Below are positions 23,226 to 30,957 of a stretch of 32,659 bases of DNA, piece after piece. Below the pieces are notes generated by a model. The model saw only the letters and a list, made by a program, of their open reading frames with translations. It was not told the origin of the DNA and did not search any database. The number at the start of each line of letters is the position of its first letter. The stretch's first letter is position 1. The stretch is from NCBI GenBank assembly GCA_964372215.1, contig CAYJQC010000041.1, positions 1-32,659 on the forward strand. Reading direction: 5' to 3'. The translations under genes were made by a program, and so were the position numbers. The stretch is from DAIMFL01 sp964372215. GTDB taxonomy: Bacteria > Pseudomonadota > Alphaproteobacteria > Dongiales > Dongiaceae.

Positions 23226-24637
23226 GCGGCCTTGCCGTGCGGCCGGTTCGGTCGCCGTCCCCGGATGAAGCTCTGCACCGCCCTGAGGTCGTTGGGCAGC
23301 ACCTCGACCCGCTCGGGCCGGGTCATCAGCTCGGCCAGCCGCGGCGGCAGGGCGGGGCGGATCCCGGTGGCCTTCGCCACCGCGTCGGGAAACTTCGCGG
23401 GATGGGCGGTCGCCAGCGCCACCACCGGCACCTCGCGGTCGCGGTGGCAGGCATGGGCGGCGGCGACCCCGATGGCGCTGTGCGGGTCGAGCAGCTCGCC
23501 GCTCTGGCGATGCACCTCGGCGATGGCGTTCAGCGTCTCGGTGTCGTCGAGCCGGCAGCCGCGGAACAGCTCGCAGGCCGCCTTCCAGCGCGCCTCGCCG
23601 ACATTGAGCTGGCCGTTGCGCCGGAAGCTCGCCATGGCGCGCCCGAGCGCCGGGCCCTCGCGGTCATAGAGATCGAACAGCAGCCGCTCGAAGTTCGACG
23701 ACACCTGGATGTCCATGCTGGGCGACAGGCTGGGCTGCACCTCGCCCATGGTCATCTGGCCGGTCTCGAAGAACCGGGTCAGGATGTCGTTGCGATTGGA
23801 GCCGACCACGAAGCCGCTGATCGGCAGGCCCATGCGCTTGGCGACGTAGCCGGCATAGACATTGCCGAAATTCCCCGAGGGAACCGAAAATGCGACCCGC
23901 CGCTCCGGCGCGCCGAGCGCCACCGCGGCGGCGACGTAGTAGACCACCTGGGCCATAATGCGCGCCCAGTTGATCGAGTTGACCGCCGAGAGCGACAGCT
24001 CGTCGCGGAAGCCCTGGTCGTTGAACATCGCCTTCACCAGGTCCTGGCAGTCGTCGAAGGTGCCCTCGACGGCGATGTTGTGGACATTGGCTGAAACGAC
24101 CGTGGTCATCTGCCGGCGCTGCACCTCGGTGACCCGCCCGAACGGATGCAGGATGAAGATCTCCACCGACTCGCGGTCGCGGCAGGCCTCGATCGCGGCC
24201 GAGCCGGTGTCGCCCGAGGTGGCGCCGACGATGGTGACGCGGGCACCGCGCTGGCGCAGCACGTGGTCGTAGAGCCGCCCCAGAAGCTGCATGGCCACGT
24301 CCTTGAAGGCCAGGGTCGGCCCGTGGAACAGCTCCATCAGCCAGGTGCGCTCGTCGAGCTGCTTCAGCGGCGCGACCGCCGCATGGTCGAACCCGGCATA
24401 GGCTTCGGACACCATGTCGGCGAAGTCGTCCTCGGCGATGGTGCCGCCGATGAACGGCAGCATGACCCGGGTCGCGAGCGACGCGTAGTCGAGCCCGGCC
24501 AGCTCGCGCTGCGCCGCCGGGCCGAGCGACGGCCAGCTCTCGGGCACGTACAGCCCGCCGTCGCGGGCCAGGCCCGCGAGCAGGACTTCATCGAAGGCGA
24601 GCGCCGGCGCGGCGCCCCTTGTGCTGACATACCGCAA
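23222..24637 (-). CDS. thrC: Threonine synthase
   Basis: Converts O-phosphohomoserine to threonine with PLP, completing the step begun by ThrB (12284-13246). Length 471 residues, the long bacterial type. The N-terminus RYVSTRGAAPALAFDEVLLA is canonical. K112 in GPTLAFKDVAMQLLGR binds PLP; SGDTGSAAIEA and FSVPSGNFGNVYAGYVAK are further signatures. For the canonical N-terminus the start must be TTG at 24637; no ATG exists near it. AGGAACC lies about 10-16 bases upstream. First gene of a leftward block thrC-M16 peptidase-acetyltransferase. Confidence 0.97.
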   Translation of the reverse strand: MRYVSTRGAAPALAFDEVLLAGLARDGGLYVPESWPSLGPAAQRELAGLDYASLATRVMLPFIGGTIAEDDFADMVSEAYAGFDHAAVAPLKQLDERTWLMELFHGPTLAFKDVAMQLLGRLYDHVLRQRGARVTIVGATSGDTGSAAIEACRDRESVEIFILHPFGRVTEVQRRQMTTVVSANVHNIAVEGTFDDCQDLVKAMFNDQGFRDELSLSAVNSINWARIMAQVVYYVAAAVALGAPERRVAFSVPSGNFGNVYAGYVAKRMGLPISGFVVGSNRNDILTRFFETGQMTMGEVQPSLSPSMDIQVSSNFERLLFDLYDREGPALGRAMASFRRNGQLNVGEARWKAACELFRGCRLDDTETLNAIAEVHRQSGELLDPHSAIGVAAAHACHRDREVPVVALATAHPAKFPDAVAKATGIRPALPPRLAELMTRPERVEVLPNDLRAVQSFIRGRRPNRPHGKAA

Positions 24638-24741
24638 GGGAATGGGGTTCCTACCGGAAGCGGAAAATCGGGCCTAACCTAGCCAGCCGCCAGGGGAAAG
24701 CGCAAGGGCACGTCGGTGGCCGGCCATTGCGCGGCCAAGCC

Positions 24742-24777
24742 ATTCCGATTGACGCATTCCTATTATCGGAATACACT
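24742..24777 (+). promoter_or_regulatory. higBA promoter with overlapping inverted-repeat operator
   Basis: -35 TTGACG (24749-24754), 17-base spacer, -10 TACACT (24772-24777). Perfect 8-base arms ATTCCGAT (24742-24749) and ATCGGAAT (24765-24772) bracket the promoter core, with an additional ATTCC half-site at 24756. The arms overlap both hexamers, so a bound repressor would block polymerase. Predicted start of RNA is about 24784, at the toxin ATG. Confidence 0.7.
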
Positions 24778-24782
24778 TCCCG

Positions 24783-25061
24783 ATGATCAAGAGCTTTCGG
24801 GATCGCGATACGGAGCGATTATTTCGCGACGAGGCGGTGCCCCGGTTCGGGAACATCGAGCGCCCCGCCCGCCGGAAGCTGCTGTTGCTGCATTGCGCCA
24901 GGACGCTCTTGGACTTGAGGGCGCCGCCCGGCAATCGGTTGGAGGCTCTGAAGGGCGACCGGGCCGGGCAGCACAGCATCCGCATCAACGATCAATGGCG
25001 CGTCTGCTTCCGCTGGGTGGATGGCGACGCCACCGACGTCGAGATCGTGGACTATCATTGA
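24783..25061 (+). CDS. higB: HigB-type RelE-family toxin
   Basis: A ribosome-dependent mRNA interferase of 92 residues. It opens with MIKSFRDRDTERLFRDEAVP and contains LEALKGDRAGQHSIRINDQW, then RVCFRW and a final VEIVDYH; these are the marks of HigB toxins. The toxin comes before the antitoxin, the usual order for HigBA. No Shine-Dalgarno sequence is visible ahead of the ATG, and the predicted transcription start coincides with it, implying a leaderless message. The gene is separated from higA by 30 bases. Base composition is somewhat less GC-rich than flanking genes. Confidence 0.95.
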   Translation: MIKSFRDRDTERLFRDEAVPRFGNIERPARRKLLLLHCARTLLDLRAPPGNRLEALKGDRAGQHSIRINDQWRVCFRWVDGDATDVEIVDYH

Positions 25062-25091
25062 AAAGCCGATGGGAAGATCGCGCGAGGAGCC

Positions 25092-25391
25092 ATGACACGC
25101 AAACTGGACCTGATCCCGCCCGGCGAGATTCTGCTCGAGGAGTTCATGAAGCCGCTCGGCATCAGCCAGAACCGGCTGGCGCGCGACATCGACGTGCCGG
25201 TGGCGCGGATAAACGACATCGTCCACGGCCGGCGCGGCATCACCGCCGATACGGCGCTCCGCTTCGGCAAATACTTCGGCACTTCGCCGGAACTCTGGCT
25301 GGGTCTGCAGATGGAGTTCGATATCCGGCAGGCCCAGCGCGGGTCCTGGCCGGCGATCGAGCGGCGCATCCGGCCGATCGAGGCGGCCTGA
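25092..25391 (+). CDS. higA: HigA-type antitoxin, XRE-family HTH
   Basis: Antitoxin and autorepressor of the HigBA pair, 99 residues. N-terminal PPGEILLEEFMKPLGISQNR, HTH-forming RLARDIDVPVARINDIVHGR and ITADTALRFGKYFGTSPELW are diagnostic. A GAGGAG ribosome binding site sits just ahead of the ATG, in contrast to higB, so antitoxin translation should exceed toxin translation. It likely binds the inverted repeat at 24742-24772 (inferred from family behaviour). It is followed closely by the convergent M32 peptidase gene, whose stop lies 7 bases away. Confidence 0.96.
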   Translation: MTRKLDLIPPGEILLEEFMKPLGISQNRLARDIDVPVARINDIVHGRRGITADTALRFGKYFGTSPELWLGLQMEFDIRQAQRGSWPAIERRIRPIEAA

Positions 25392-25397
25392 GTCGCG

Positions 25398-26936
25398 TCA
25401 CGCGGCGAGGTAGCGCGCCTCCAGGTGTTTCTTGAACACCCCGGCATCGAGCGGCCGGCCGGTCGCCCGGGCGACCAGCGCCGGGGTCGGCAGCGACGAG
25501 CCGAGGGCGTGGACATGGGGCCTGAGCCAGCCCATGAGCGGGCGGAAATCGCCCTTGGCCAGGGCGCCGGGGATGCCGGGCTCGGCCGCCAGCGCGGCGG
25601 CGAACAGCTGGGCCGCGGTCATCGCGCCGAGGGTGTAGGTCGGGAAGTAGCCCCAGGCGCCGTCGTACCAGTGGATGTCCTGCAGGCAGCCCTCGCGGTC
25701 GCTCGGCGGCACGATGCCGAGCAGCGCCTTCATGCCCTCGTTCCACGCCCCCGGTAGGTCGGCCAGCGCCAGGTCGCCGGCCACCATCGCCTTCTCCAGC
25801 CGGTAGCGCAGGATGACATGGGCGGGATAGGTCACCTCGTCGGCGTCGACCCGAATGAAGTCGGGCGTCACCTGGAGGCCGAGGCGGAACAGGTTGTCGG
25901 TCTCCCAGGCCGGGCCGGCGCCGCCCAGGGAGTCGCGCGCCAGGGGCGCCAGGAAGCCGACGAATTCCCGCGACCGGCAGGCCTGCATCTCGATCAGCAG
26001 CGACTGGCTCTCATGGGCGCTCATGCCGCGCGCCTGGCCGACCGGCTGGAAGCGCCATGTTTCGGGCAGGCCCATCTCGTACAGGGCGTGGCCGGTCTCG
26101 TGCAGCACGCCCATGATCGCCGAGGCGAAGTCGGCCTCGTCGTAGCGCGTGGTGATGCGGACGTCGCCGGGCGAGCCGCCGCAGAACGGATGATGCGAGG
26201 TGTCGAGCCGGCCATGCTCGAAATCGAAGCCGAGCGCCTCCATCAGGCGGCGTGCCAGCGCCGCCTGGCGCTCCTGCGGGAACGGCCCCGACGGCTTCAG
26301 CGGCGCCGGCTTGCGCGACTGGTGTTCCAGCGCCCGGGCGATGAAGCCCGGCAGGAAGCCGGCGAGGTCGTCGAAGATGACGTCGATCTCGGCCGAGCGC
26401 CCGCCCGGCTCGTACTCGTCGAGCAGCGCGTCGTAGGGCGAGAGGCCGAGCTTCGCCGCCTTGGCCGCCGCCTGCTCGCGCACCAGCGCCAGCAGCTCGG
26501 AAACCGCCGGCAGGATCATGGCGAAGTCGGCGGCGGCGCGCGCCTTGCGCCACAGCCCCTCGCAGGCCGCGCTGGCCTTGGTCAGGGCCTCGACCAGCCG
26601 TGCGTCGACCGCGGTGGCGTGGGCCCATTGCCGGCGCATCTCGACGAGGTTGGCGGCCTGCCACGCGTCGAGATCCGACGCCTCGCCCTCGGCGGCGTCG
26701 AGCAAATCGGAAAGCCGCGGATCGGCCAGCACCTCGTGGCAGGTGACGTTGATGGCGGCCAGCTGCTCGGCCCGGTCGGCGCCGCCGCCCGAAGGCATCA
26801 TCGACGCCATGTCCCAGTGCAGCACCCCGCCGGCGCCGCGCAGGGCATAGAGCCGGTGGAAGCGGGTCTCGAGCTGCCGGTAGGCGGAGGGTGCAGGGGC
26901 AGCGGACTTATGGGCGGGGGACTTGTGGGCGGCCAT
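25398..26936 (-). CDS. Carboxypeptidase M32 (Taq family)
   Basis: A zinc carboxypeptidase of 512 residues, normal size for the family. The HEXXH motif is H279-E-T-G-H283 in GVLHETGHALYEMGLP. Further family segments: DVRITTRYDEADFASAIMG, MSAHESQSLLIEMQACRSRE (with a further Glu ligand), RVDADEVTYPAHVILRYRLE and DIHWYDGAWGYFPTYTLGAM. The N-terminal extension is Ala/His/Lys/Pro-rich (AAHKSPAHKSAAPAPSAYRQ) and probably disordered. Cytosolic. It occupies the space between the toxin-antitoxin pair and the unrecognised membrane protein, both on the other strand. Confidence 0.95.
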   Translation of the reverse strand: MAAHKSPAHKSAAPAPSAYRQLETRFHRLYALRGAGGVLHWDMASMMPSGGGADRAEQLAAINVTCHEVLADPRLSDLLDAAEGEASDLDAWQAANLVEMRRQWAHATAVDARLVEALTKASAACEGLWRKARAAADFAMILPAVSELLALVREQAAAKAAKLGLSPYDALLDEYEPGGRSAEIDVIFDDLAGFLPGFIARALEHQSRKPAPLKPSGPFPQERQAALARRLMEALGFDFEHGRLDTSHHPFCGGSPGDVRITTRYDEADFASAIMGVLHETGHALYEMGLPETWRFQPVGQARGMSAHESQSLLIEMQACRSREFVGFLAPLARDSLGGAGPAWETDNLFRLGLQVTPDFIRVDADEVTYPAHVILRYRLEKAMVAGDLALADLPGAWNEGMKALLGIVPPSDREGCLQDIHWYDGAWGYFPTYTLGAMTAAQLFAAALAAEPGIPGALAKGDFRPLMGWLRPHVHALGSSLPTPALVARATGRPLDAGVFKKHLEARYLAA

Positions 26937-27033
26937 GGGACCTCATGCTAGCTTTTCCCGGGATGCGCGTGTGGCGGATGCCGGAACGGTCACAGGATCG
27001 ACCGCACCATAGCCGGCGCACCGGAGGAAATGA

Positions 27034-27876
27034 ATGCGCAAGGCGTACAGGCGGAGTGTCGGGAAGGGGCGCAAGCGCTTCTATGGAGCGCTCATGCTGG
27101 CTTGTCTCGCTATGCTCGCCGGCACAGCCGCTATCGCGGTCTTGCGCCTGATGCACGGCCAGCCGATTTCCGAGTGGGAGGACGCCTGGGCGTTTTCGGT
27201 CCTCGCCATAATGTTTGGCGGGTCGATCGTGTTCTTTTCGGTGTTGTTCCGAGGGCCGCAAACCCTTGCAGCCGTTGGAGCAAGTCGCGCTCGCCTACCC
27301 GCCGCGGCAACGGGCTCACAGGTTTTCCACGGAGCCAAAGGGATGGTTGCAGCCGGCTTGGTGGCGATGGGGTCGCTTACTATCTTGGTCGCCGGATATG
27401 TCATCAACATCGTGTCTACATCGGACGGACCAGCGACCGCGACGCAGATCGGGATCACGATCGCCGTCTGTGTGGCTCCCGCCCTGGGCATCTTGTGGCT
27501 GGTGCGGAAGTTGTTCCGCCGGCCCACCCTCATGATCGACAACTTCGGCATTCACGTGAGGGGACCCGGTGAACGAAGGGTCATGTGGTCGCAGGTGACA
27601 GAAATACGCGCTCTGAATCAGTATGAATGTGAGTTCGATCCGGAAATGGATACGATCGACATACACGTCCGTGGCGCCACAGCATCCGAGAGATCAGCGC
27701 TAAGTCATCGTCGGCTGTTCGCGCGCTTTCGAGGTTCCACGGTGCTTAAGGTCAAATCGTGGGAATGCTATGGCGTCTCGCCTACCGCGATCCTCGACGC
27801 CCTCGACCGCTTCCGCCCGGCCTCGGTGCCGATCCACGATCCCGGGCGGATCACCGATGACGGAAAGCAAGTGTAG
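27034..27876 (+). CDS. Unrecognised membrane protein
   Basis: A 280-residue protein I do not recognise. A basic N-terminus (RKAYRRSVGKGRKRFYG) leads to four hydrophobic segments at about residues 18-39, 50-71, 100-125 and 135-158. A cytoplasmic C-terminal domain of about 120 residues follows, with LMIDNFGIHVRGPGERRVMW, reminiscent of the small PH-like domains on bacterial membrane proteins. Start ATG at 27034 is backed by an excellent GGAGG six bases upstream. Third codon positions are visibly less GC-rich than in neighbours, suggesting acquisition or relaxed selection; only the last about 100 bases look typical. Flanked downstream by palindromic repeats. Confidence 0.75.
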   Translation: MRKAYRRSVGKGRKRFYGALMLACLAMLAGTAAIAVLRLMHGQPISEWEDAWAFSVLAIMFGGSIVFFSVLFRGPQTLAAVGASRARLPAAATGSQVFHGAKGMVAAGLVAMGSLTILVAGYVINIVSTSDGPATATQIGITIAVCVAPALGILWLVRKLFRRPTLMIDNFGIHVRGPGERRVMWSQVTEIRALNQYECEFDPEMDTIDIHVRGATASERSALSHRRLFARFRGSTVLKVKSWECYGVSPTAILDALDRFRPASVPIHDPGRITDDGKQV

Positions 27877-27923
27877 CAGCAAACGGGCGGCGCGTTCGCG
27901 CTGGCCAGCGTTTCAAGCTGTCA

Positions 27924-27944
27924 TGCGCGGACTTGATCCGCGCA
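27924..27944. repeat. Short palindromic repeat (hairpin 1 of a repeat mosaic)
   Basis: TGCGCGGA (27924-27931) and TCCGCGCA (27937-27944) form a perfect 8-bp stem around CTTGA. The context GTCATGxxxGGxxTTGATCCxxxCATCCA resembles a very common dispersed palindrome of alphaproteobacterial genomes; this resemblance is from memory. Confidence 0.7.
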
Positions 27945-27977
27945 TCCACGGCGCCGCTTGTTCGAAGTCTGGATGGA

Positions 27978-28020
27978 TCGCCGGATCATCCTTCGACAGG
28001 CTCAGGATGAGGTCCGGCGA
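27978..28020. repeat. Long palindromic repeat (hairpin 2 of a repeat mosaic)
   Basis: TCGCCGGATCATCCT (27978-27992) pairs with AGGATGA (28004-28010) and, after a two-base bulge, TCCGGCGA (28013-28020), a 15-bp stem with an 11-base loop TCGACAGGCTC. The core CCTTCGACAGGCTCAGGATG is a widespread alphaproteobacterial repeat motif. It lies 30 bases after the surf1 stop in the convergent gap and may terminate or stabilise transcripts. Confidence 0.75.
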
Positions 28021-28049
28021 CAACAATTGGGGGGACGCAAGGCGGGCGC

Positions 28050-28799
28050 TCAGGCGCCGGCCGCGTCCTCCGCCCCGTCCCTCGGCTTGCGGTGGTAGAT
28101 CACGTAGATCACCGCCAGGATCACCGCGAAGGAATACCAGGTGATGGCGTATTGCAGGTGGTCGTTGGGCAGGTTCACCCGGGTCTGGCCGCCGATCGGG
28201 AAGCCGCCGGGGTTCTCCGCCGGGCCGGCCTCGACATAGACCGGCGCCGCGCCGCCACCGGCCGCCGGGCCGGCATGGCCCGCCATCGCCGGCAGGTCGA
28301 CCCAGAACCACATGTTGTTGGCCGGCTCGTTGTCGGGCTGCAGCCAGGATTTCTCGGGCCGCGGCACGCGCACCACGCCCTCGACGGTGACCTCGCCGCC
28401 GAGCTGCCCGGCGGCCCGGGCTTGCGGCTCCTTACGGTCGAGCGGCACCCAGCCGCGGTCGACCAGCACGGTGCCGCCGCCGGCGAGGTCGAACGGCGTC
28501 ATCACGTGATAGCCGGGATTGCCGTTCATCGAGCGCGCGGCGAGATACATCTCGGCATCCTGGCGGAACGCGCCGGTGAGACTCACGCGCCGGTACTGCA
28601 CCGTGTTCAGGTCGTCGCCGGCCTGCGCCAGCAGATCGGCCAGCGGCGCCGGCGGCGCGGCGATGCGCGACTGGATCCCGGCGATCATGTCGGACTTCCA
28701 GACCAGGCGCTCGAGCTGCCAGGTGCCGAGGCCGAGCAGCACCGCGAGCGCGGGGATCGTGAACACGGTCGGCCAGAAGGTGGGGCGGATGCGCATCAT
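28050..28799 (-). CDS. surf1: SURF1 family cytochrome oxidase biogenesis protein
   Basis: Assists heme a insertion into oxidase subunit I. 249 residues with the family plan of two membrane helices flanking a periplasmic domain: the first at about residues 8-27 (ending LGTWQLERLVWKSDMI), the second near the C-terminus (WYSFAVILAVIYVIYH). Also conserved: VLVDRGWVPLD and HLQYAITWYSFA. The start has two adjacent ATG codons (28799 and 28796); either works. Last gene of the leftward oxidase cluster. A 70-residue middle insertion rich in Gly/Ala/Pro (GHAGPAAGGGAAP) is a small peculiarity. Confidence 0.95.
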   Translation of the reverse strand: MMRIRPTFWPTVFTIPALAVLLGLGTWQLERLVWKSDMIAGIQSRIAAPPAPLADLLAQAGDDLNTVQYRRVSLTGAFRQDAEMYLAARSMNGNPGYHVMTPFDLAGGGTVLVDRGWVPLDRKEPQARAAGQLGGEVTVEGVVRVPRPEKSWLQPDNEPANNMWFWVDLPAMAGHAGPAAGGGAAPVYVEAGPAENPGGFPIGGQTRVNLPNDHLQYAITWYSFAVILAVIYVIYHRKPRDGAEDAAGA

Positions 28800-28886
28800 C
28801 GGCGGCGGCCTGTGAGGTGAAGGAGAGCGGACCGCCGGCGGCGTCGACCCGGCCGGCGGCGGGGTCGGGGCCGGATGGCCCGCGGC

Positions 28887-29273
28887 TCAGTCGTCGTAGG
28901 TCTGGGCGCCGGACTCGCTCGCCTTGTGGCGATACTGCAGCGCGATCATGGTGGCCTTCATCGGCCGGAGCATGGCGATCGCCCCGCCCAGGATGAGCGG
29001 CGGCCAGATGAGCGCGTGCAGCCAGAGCGGCGGCTGGTACTCGATCTCGACCATCAGCGCCAGGAACACCACCACCGCGCCGAGGATCAGGATCACGAAC
29101 ACCGCCGGCCCGTCGCCGGCATCGGCCTTGGAATAGTCCAGGCCGCAGGCCTCGCAGCGTTCCCGAAGCCCGAGGAAGCCCTTGAACAGCCTGCCGCGCC
29201 CGCAGCGCGGGCAACGGCAGGCCAAGCCGGTGGCAAGGAGTGACCGGCGGGCGTGATAGCCGCCCGCCGCCAT
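28887..29273 (-). CDS. DUF983 family membrane protein
   Basis: A 128-residue protein constantly found between ctaE and surf1 in alphaproteobacteria. It has a cytoplasmic zinc-ribbon-like N-terminus with two CxxC pairs (CRCPRCGRGRLF and RCEACGLDYS), then GDGPAVFVILILGAVVVFLA and a second helix LIWPPLILGGAIAML. The C-terminus is MKATMIALQYRHKA. Function is unproven; a role in oxidase assembly is inferred from position. The start at 29273 is 13 bases after the ctaE stop; longer frames run into ctaE. Confidence 0.9.
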   Translation of the reverse strand: MAAGGYHARRSLLATGLACRCPRCGRGRLFKGFLGLRERCEACGLDYSKADAGDGPAVFVILILGAVVVFLALMVEIEYQPPLWLHALIWPPLILGGAIAMLRPMKATMIALQYRHKASESGAQTYDD

Positions 29274-29286
29274 CAGCGCCGTCCCG

Positions 29287-30108
29287 TCAATGGCCCGCCG
29301 CCAGGTCGCCGGCGCCCCAGACATAGATGCAGATGAACAGGAACAGCCAGACCACGTCGACGAAATGCCAGTACCAAGCCGCGGCCTCGAAGCCGAAATG
29401 GTGGTCCGGCTTGAAATGCCCGGCATAGCCGCGGAAGAAGCAGACGATCAGGAACATGGTGCCGATCAGCACATGGGCGCCGTGGAACCCGGTCGCCATG
29501 AAGAAGGTCGACGGGTAGATGCCGTCTTTGAAGCCGAAGGCGGCGTGGCTGTACTCGTAGGCCTGGACGCCGGTGAAAGTGGCGCCCAGCAGGATGGTGA
29601 GCGCCAAGCCCTGCAGCATGCCGCGGCGGTCGCCCTCGCGCAGGGCGTGGTGCGCCCAGGTCACGGTGACGCCCGAGGTCAGCAGGATCAGCGTGTTGAG
29701 CAGCGGCAGCTCGAACGGATCGAAGGTCGCGATGCCCACGGGCGGCCAGACCCCGCCGGTCGCTTCCGCCGGATACAGGGCTGACGTGAAATAGGCCCAG
29801 AAGAACGCCGCGAAGAACATCACCTCGGAGACGATGAACAGGGCCATGCCGTAGCGCATGCCGATCTGCACCACCGGCGTGTGATGGCCCTGGAAGGTCG
29901 CCTCCCGCACCACGTCGCGCCACCAGAACAGCATGGTCAGCAGGATCAGGACGATGCCGACCGGCAGCAGCCACGGGGTGATGTCGTGCATGTACAGCAG
30001 CAGGCCCACCGCGGTCACCAGCGCGGCGATCGCGCCGACCACCGGCCACGGGCTGGGGTCGACGAGATGGTAGGGATGCTTGGGATGCTCGGCGTGGGCG
30101 TTGCTCAT
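29287..30108 (-). CDS. ctaE: Cytochrome c oxidase subunit III
   Basis: Structural subunit of the aa3-type oxidase, 273 residues, about seven membrane helices. Diagnostic segments: HPYHLVDPSPWPVVGAIAAL at the N-terminus, RYGMALFIVSEVMFFAAFFW, containing the conserved glutamate, and FMATGFHGAHVLIGTMFLIV. It ends with HFGFEAAAWYWHFVDVVWLF. Follows ctaG after about 67 bases and precedes the DUF983 gene. Also called coxC. Confidence 0.98.
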   Translation of the reverse strand: MSNAHAEHPKHPYHLVDPSPWPVVGAIAALVTAVGLLLYMHDITPWLLPVGIVLILLTMLFWWRDVVREATFQGHHTPVVQIGMRYGMALFIVSEVMFFAAFFWAYFTSALYPAEATGGVWPPVGIATFDPFELPLLNTLILLTSGVTVTWAHHALREGDRRGMLQGLALTILLGATFTGVQAYEYSHAAFGFKDGIYPSTFFMATGFHGAHVLIGTMFLIVCFFRGYAGHFKPDHHFGFEAAAWYWHFVDVVWLFLFICIYVWGAGDLAAGH

Positions 30109-30175
30109 GGTCTTCCCGGTCCTTGACTTGTGTCGCGGTCGCGTGGGTGGCGGCCGGCGGTCCCCTCGTTGCAGG

Positions 30176-30790
30176 TCAGTTTACGCTCGCCTGTCCGGCC
30201 GCGGCGGCATCGTCGAGCCGCGCCGTCGGCTTCTCCGGCCCGGCGACCGGCTGGCCGTCATCCGCCGCCTCGAAGAAGGTGTAGGACAGGGTGATCGTGT
30301 GTACGTCGGCCAGGTTCGGATCGTCGAGGATGGTCGGGTCGACGAAGAACGACACCGCCATGTCCATGCTCTCGCCCGGCGCCAGGGTCTGCTCGGTGAA
30401 GCAGAAGCACTGGATCTTGCTGAAATACGGGCCGGCCTTGAACGGCGTCACGTTGAAGGTGGCGGTGCCCGTGATGGTGCGCGCCGACAGGTTGGTTGCC
30501 TGGTAGAAGGCGAGGCCCTGCTCGCCGATGGCGAGCGTCATCTGCAGCTGCTCGGGATGGAAGCGCCAGGGCAGCCGGCCGTTCACGTCGGCATTGAAGC
30601 GCACGGTGACGTCGCGGTCGCCGACCGTCCGCCCGGCGGCGTCCGCCCGCTGGGTCGTGCCGCCGAACCCGGTCACCTGGCAGAACAGCCGGTAGAGCGG
30701 CACCGACGCCGCGACCAGGCCGAACATGCCGGTGACGACGGCGAGCGACAGGGCGACGACCATTCGGTTGCGGCTGCGGCGGGTGGCCAT
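30176..30790 (-). CDS. ctaG: Cytochrome c oxidase assembly protein CtaG (Cox11 type)
   Basis: A copper chaperone inserting CuB into subunit I, 204 residues. One N-terminal membrane helix (ALSLAVVTGMFGLVAASVPL) is followed by YRLFCQVTGFGGTTQRAD and a periplasmic immunoglobulin-like domain. The copper-binding KIQCFCFTEQTL lies in the middle, and GESMDMAVSFFVDP is the conserved last block. The C-terminal tail beyond FFEAADD is poorly conserved. Separated by 5 bases from the small membrane protein upstream. Confidence 0.97.
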   Translation of the reverse strand: MATRRSRNRMVVALSLAVVTGMFGLVAASVPLYRLFCQVTGFGGTTQRADAAGRTVGDRDVTVRFNADVNGRLPWRFHPEQLQMTLAIGEQGLAFYQATNLSARTITGTATFNVTPFKAGPYFSKIQCFCFTEQTLAPGESMDMAVSFFVDPTILDDPNLADVHTITLSYTFFEAADDGQPVAGPEKPTARLDDAAAAGQASVN

Positions 30791-30795
30791 GACCC

Positions 30796-30957
30796 TCAGC
30801 CCCCGCTCATGCGCACGATGGACACGACATAGAGCAGCAGCGCGAAGCCGGCGAGCGCCAGCAGCATCGCCCAGTTGCGCGCGCGCAGCTGCTTGCGCCG
30901 CGCCGCCGGATCGCGCGCCGGCGCGGCGGGCGTGTCGTGCCGGCCTTCCGCCGCCAT
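30796..30957 (-). CDS. Small single-helix protein of the oxidase cluster (CoxF-like)
   Basis: A 53-residue product with a charged, Ala/Arg-rich N-terminus and a single membrane helix near the C-terminus (WAMLLALAGFALLLYVVSIV). The ATG overlaps the ctaB stop as TGATG, and ctaG follows after 5 bases, so it is translated with the assembly factors. Small proteins in exactly this position are usual in alphaproteobacterial oxidase operons; the molecular role is unknown. It is often missed because the same frame continues open upstream inside ctaB. Confidence 0.85.
   Translation of the reverse strand: MAAEGRHDTPAAPARDPAARRKQLRARNWAMLLALAGFALLLYVVSIVRMSGG

Noticed and set aside
21324..23669. 781-residue open frame on the plus strand
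   Set aside because: Runs antisense to three well-identified genes and has no recognisable domain.
24660..24700. TTGCGC/CTAGGT pair on the minus strand as thrC promoter
   Set aside because: Matches are too weak to support a call.
27030..27572. Alternative frame from ATG at 27030
   Set aside because: Ends early and encodes basic low-complexity sequence; the frame from 27034 has membrane helices and better ribosome binding site spacing.
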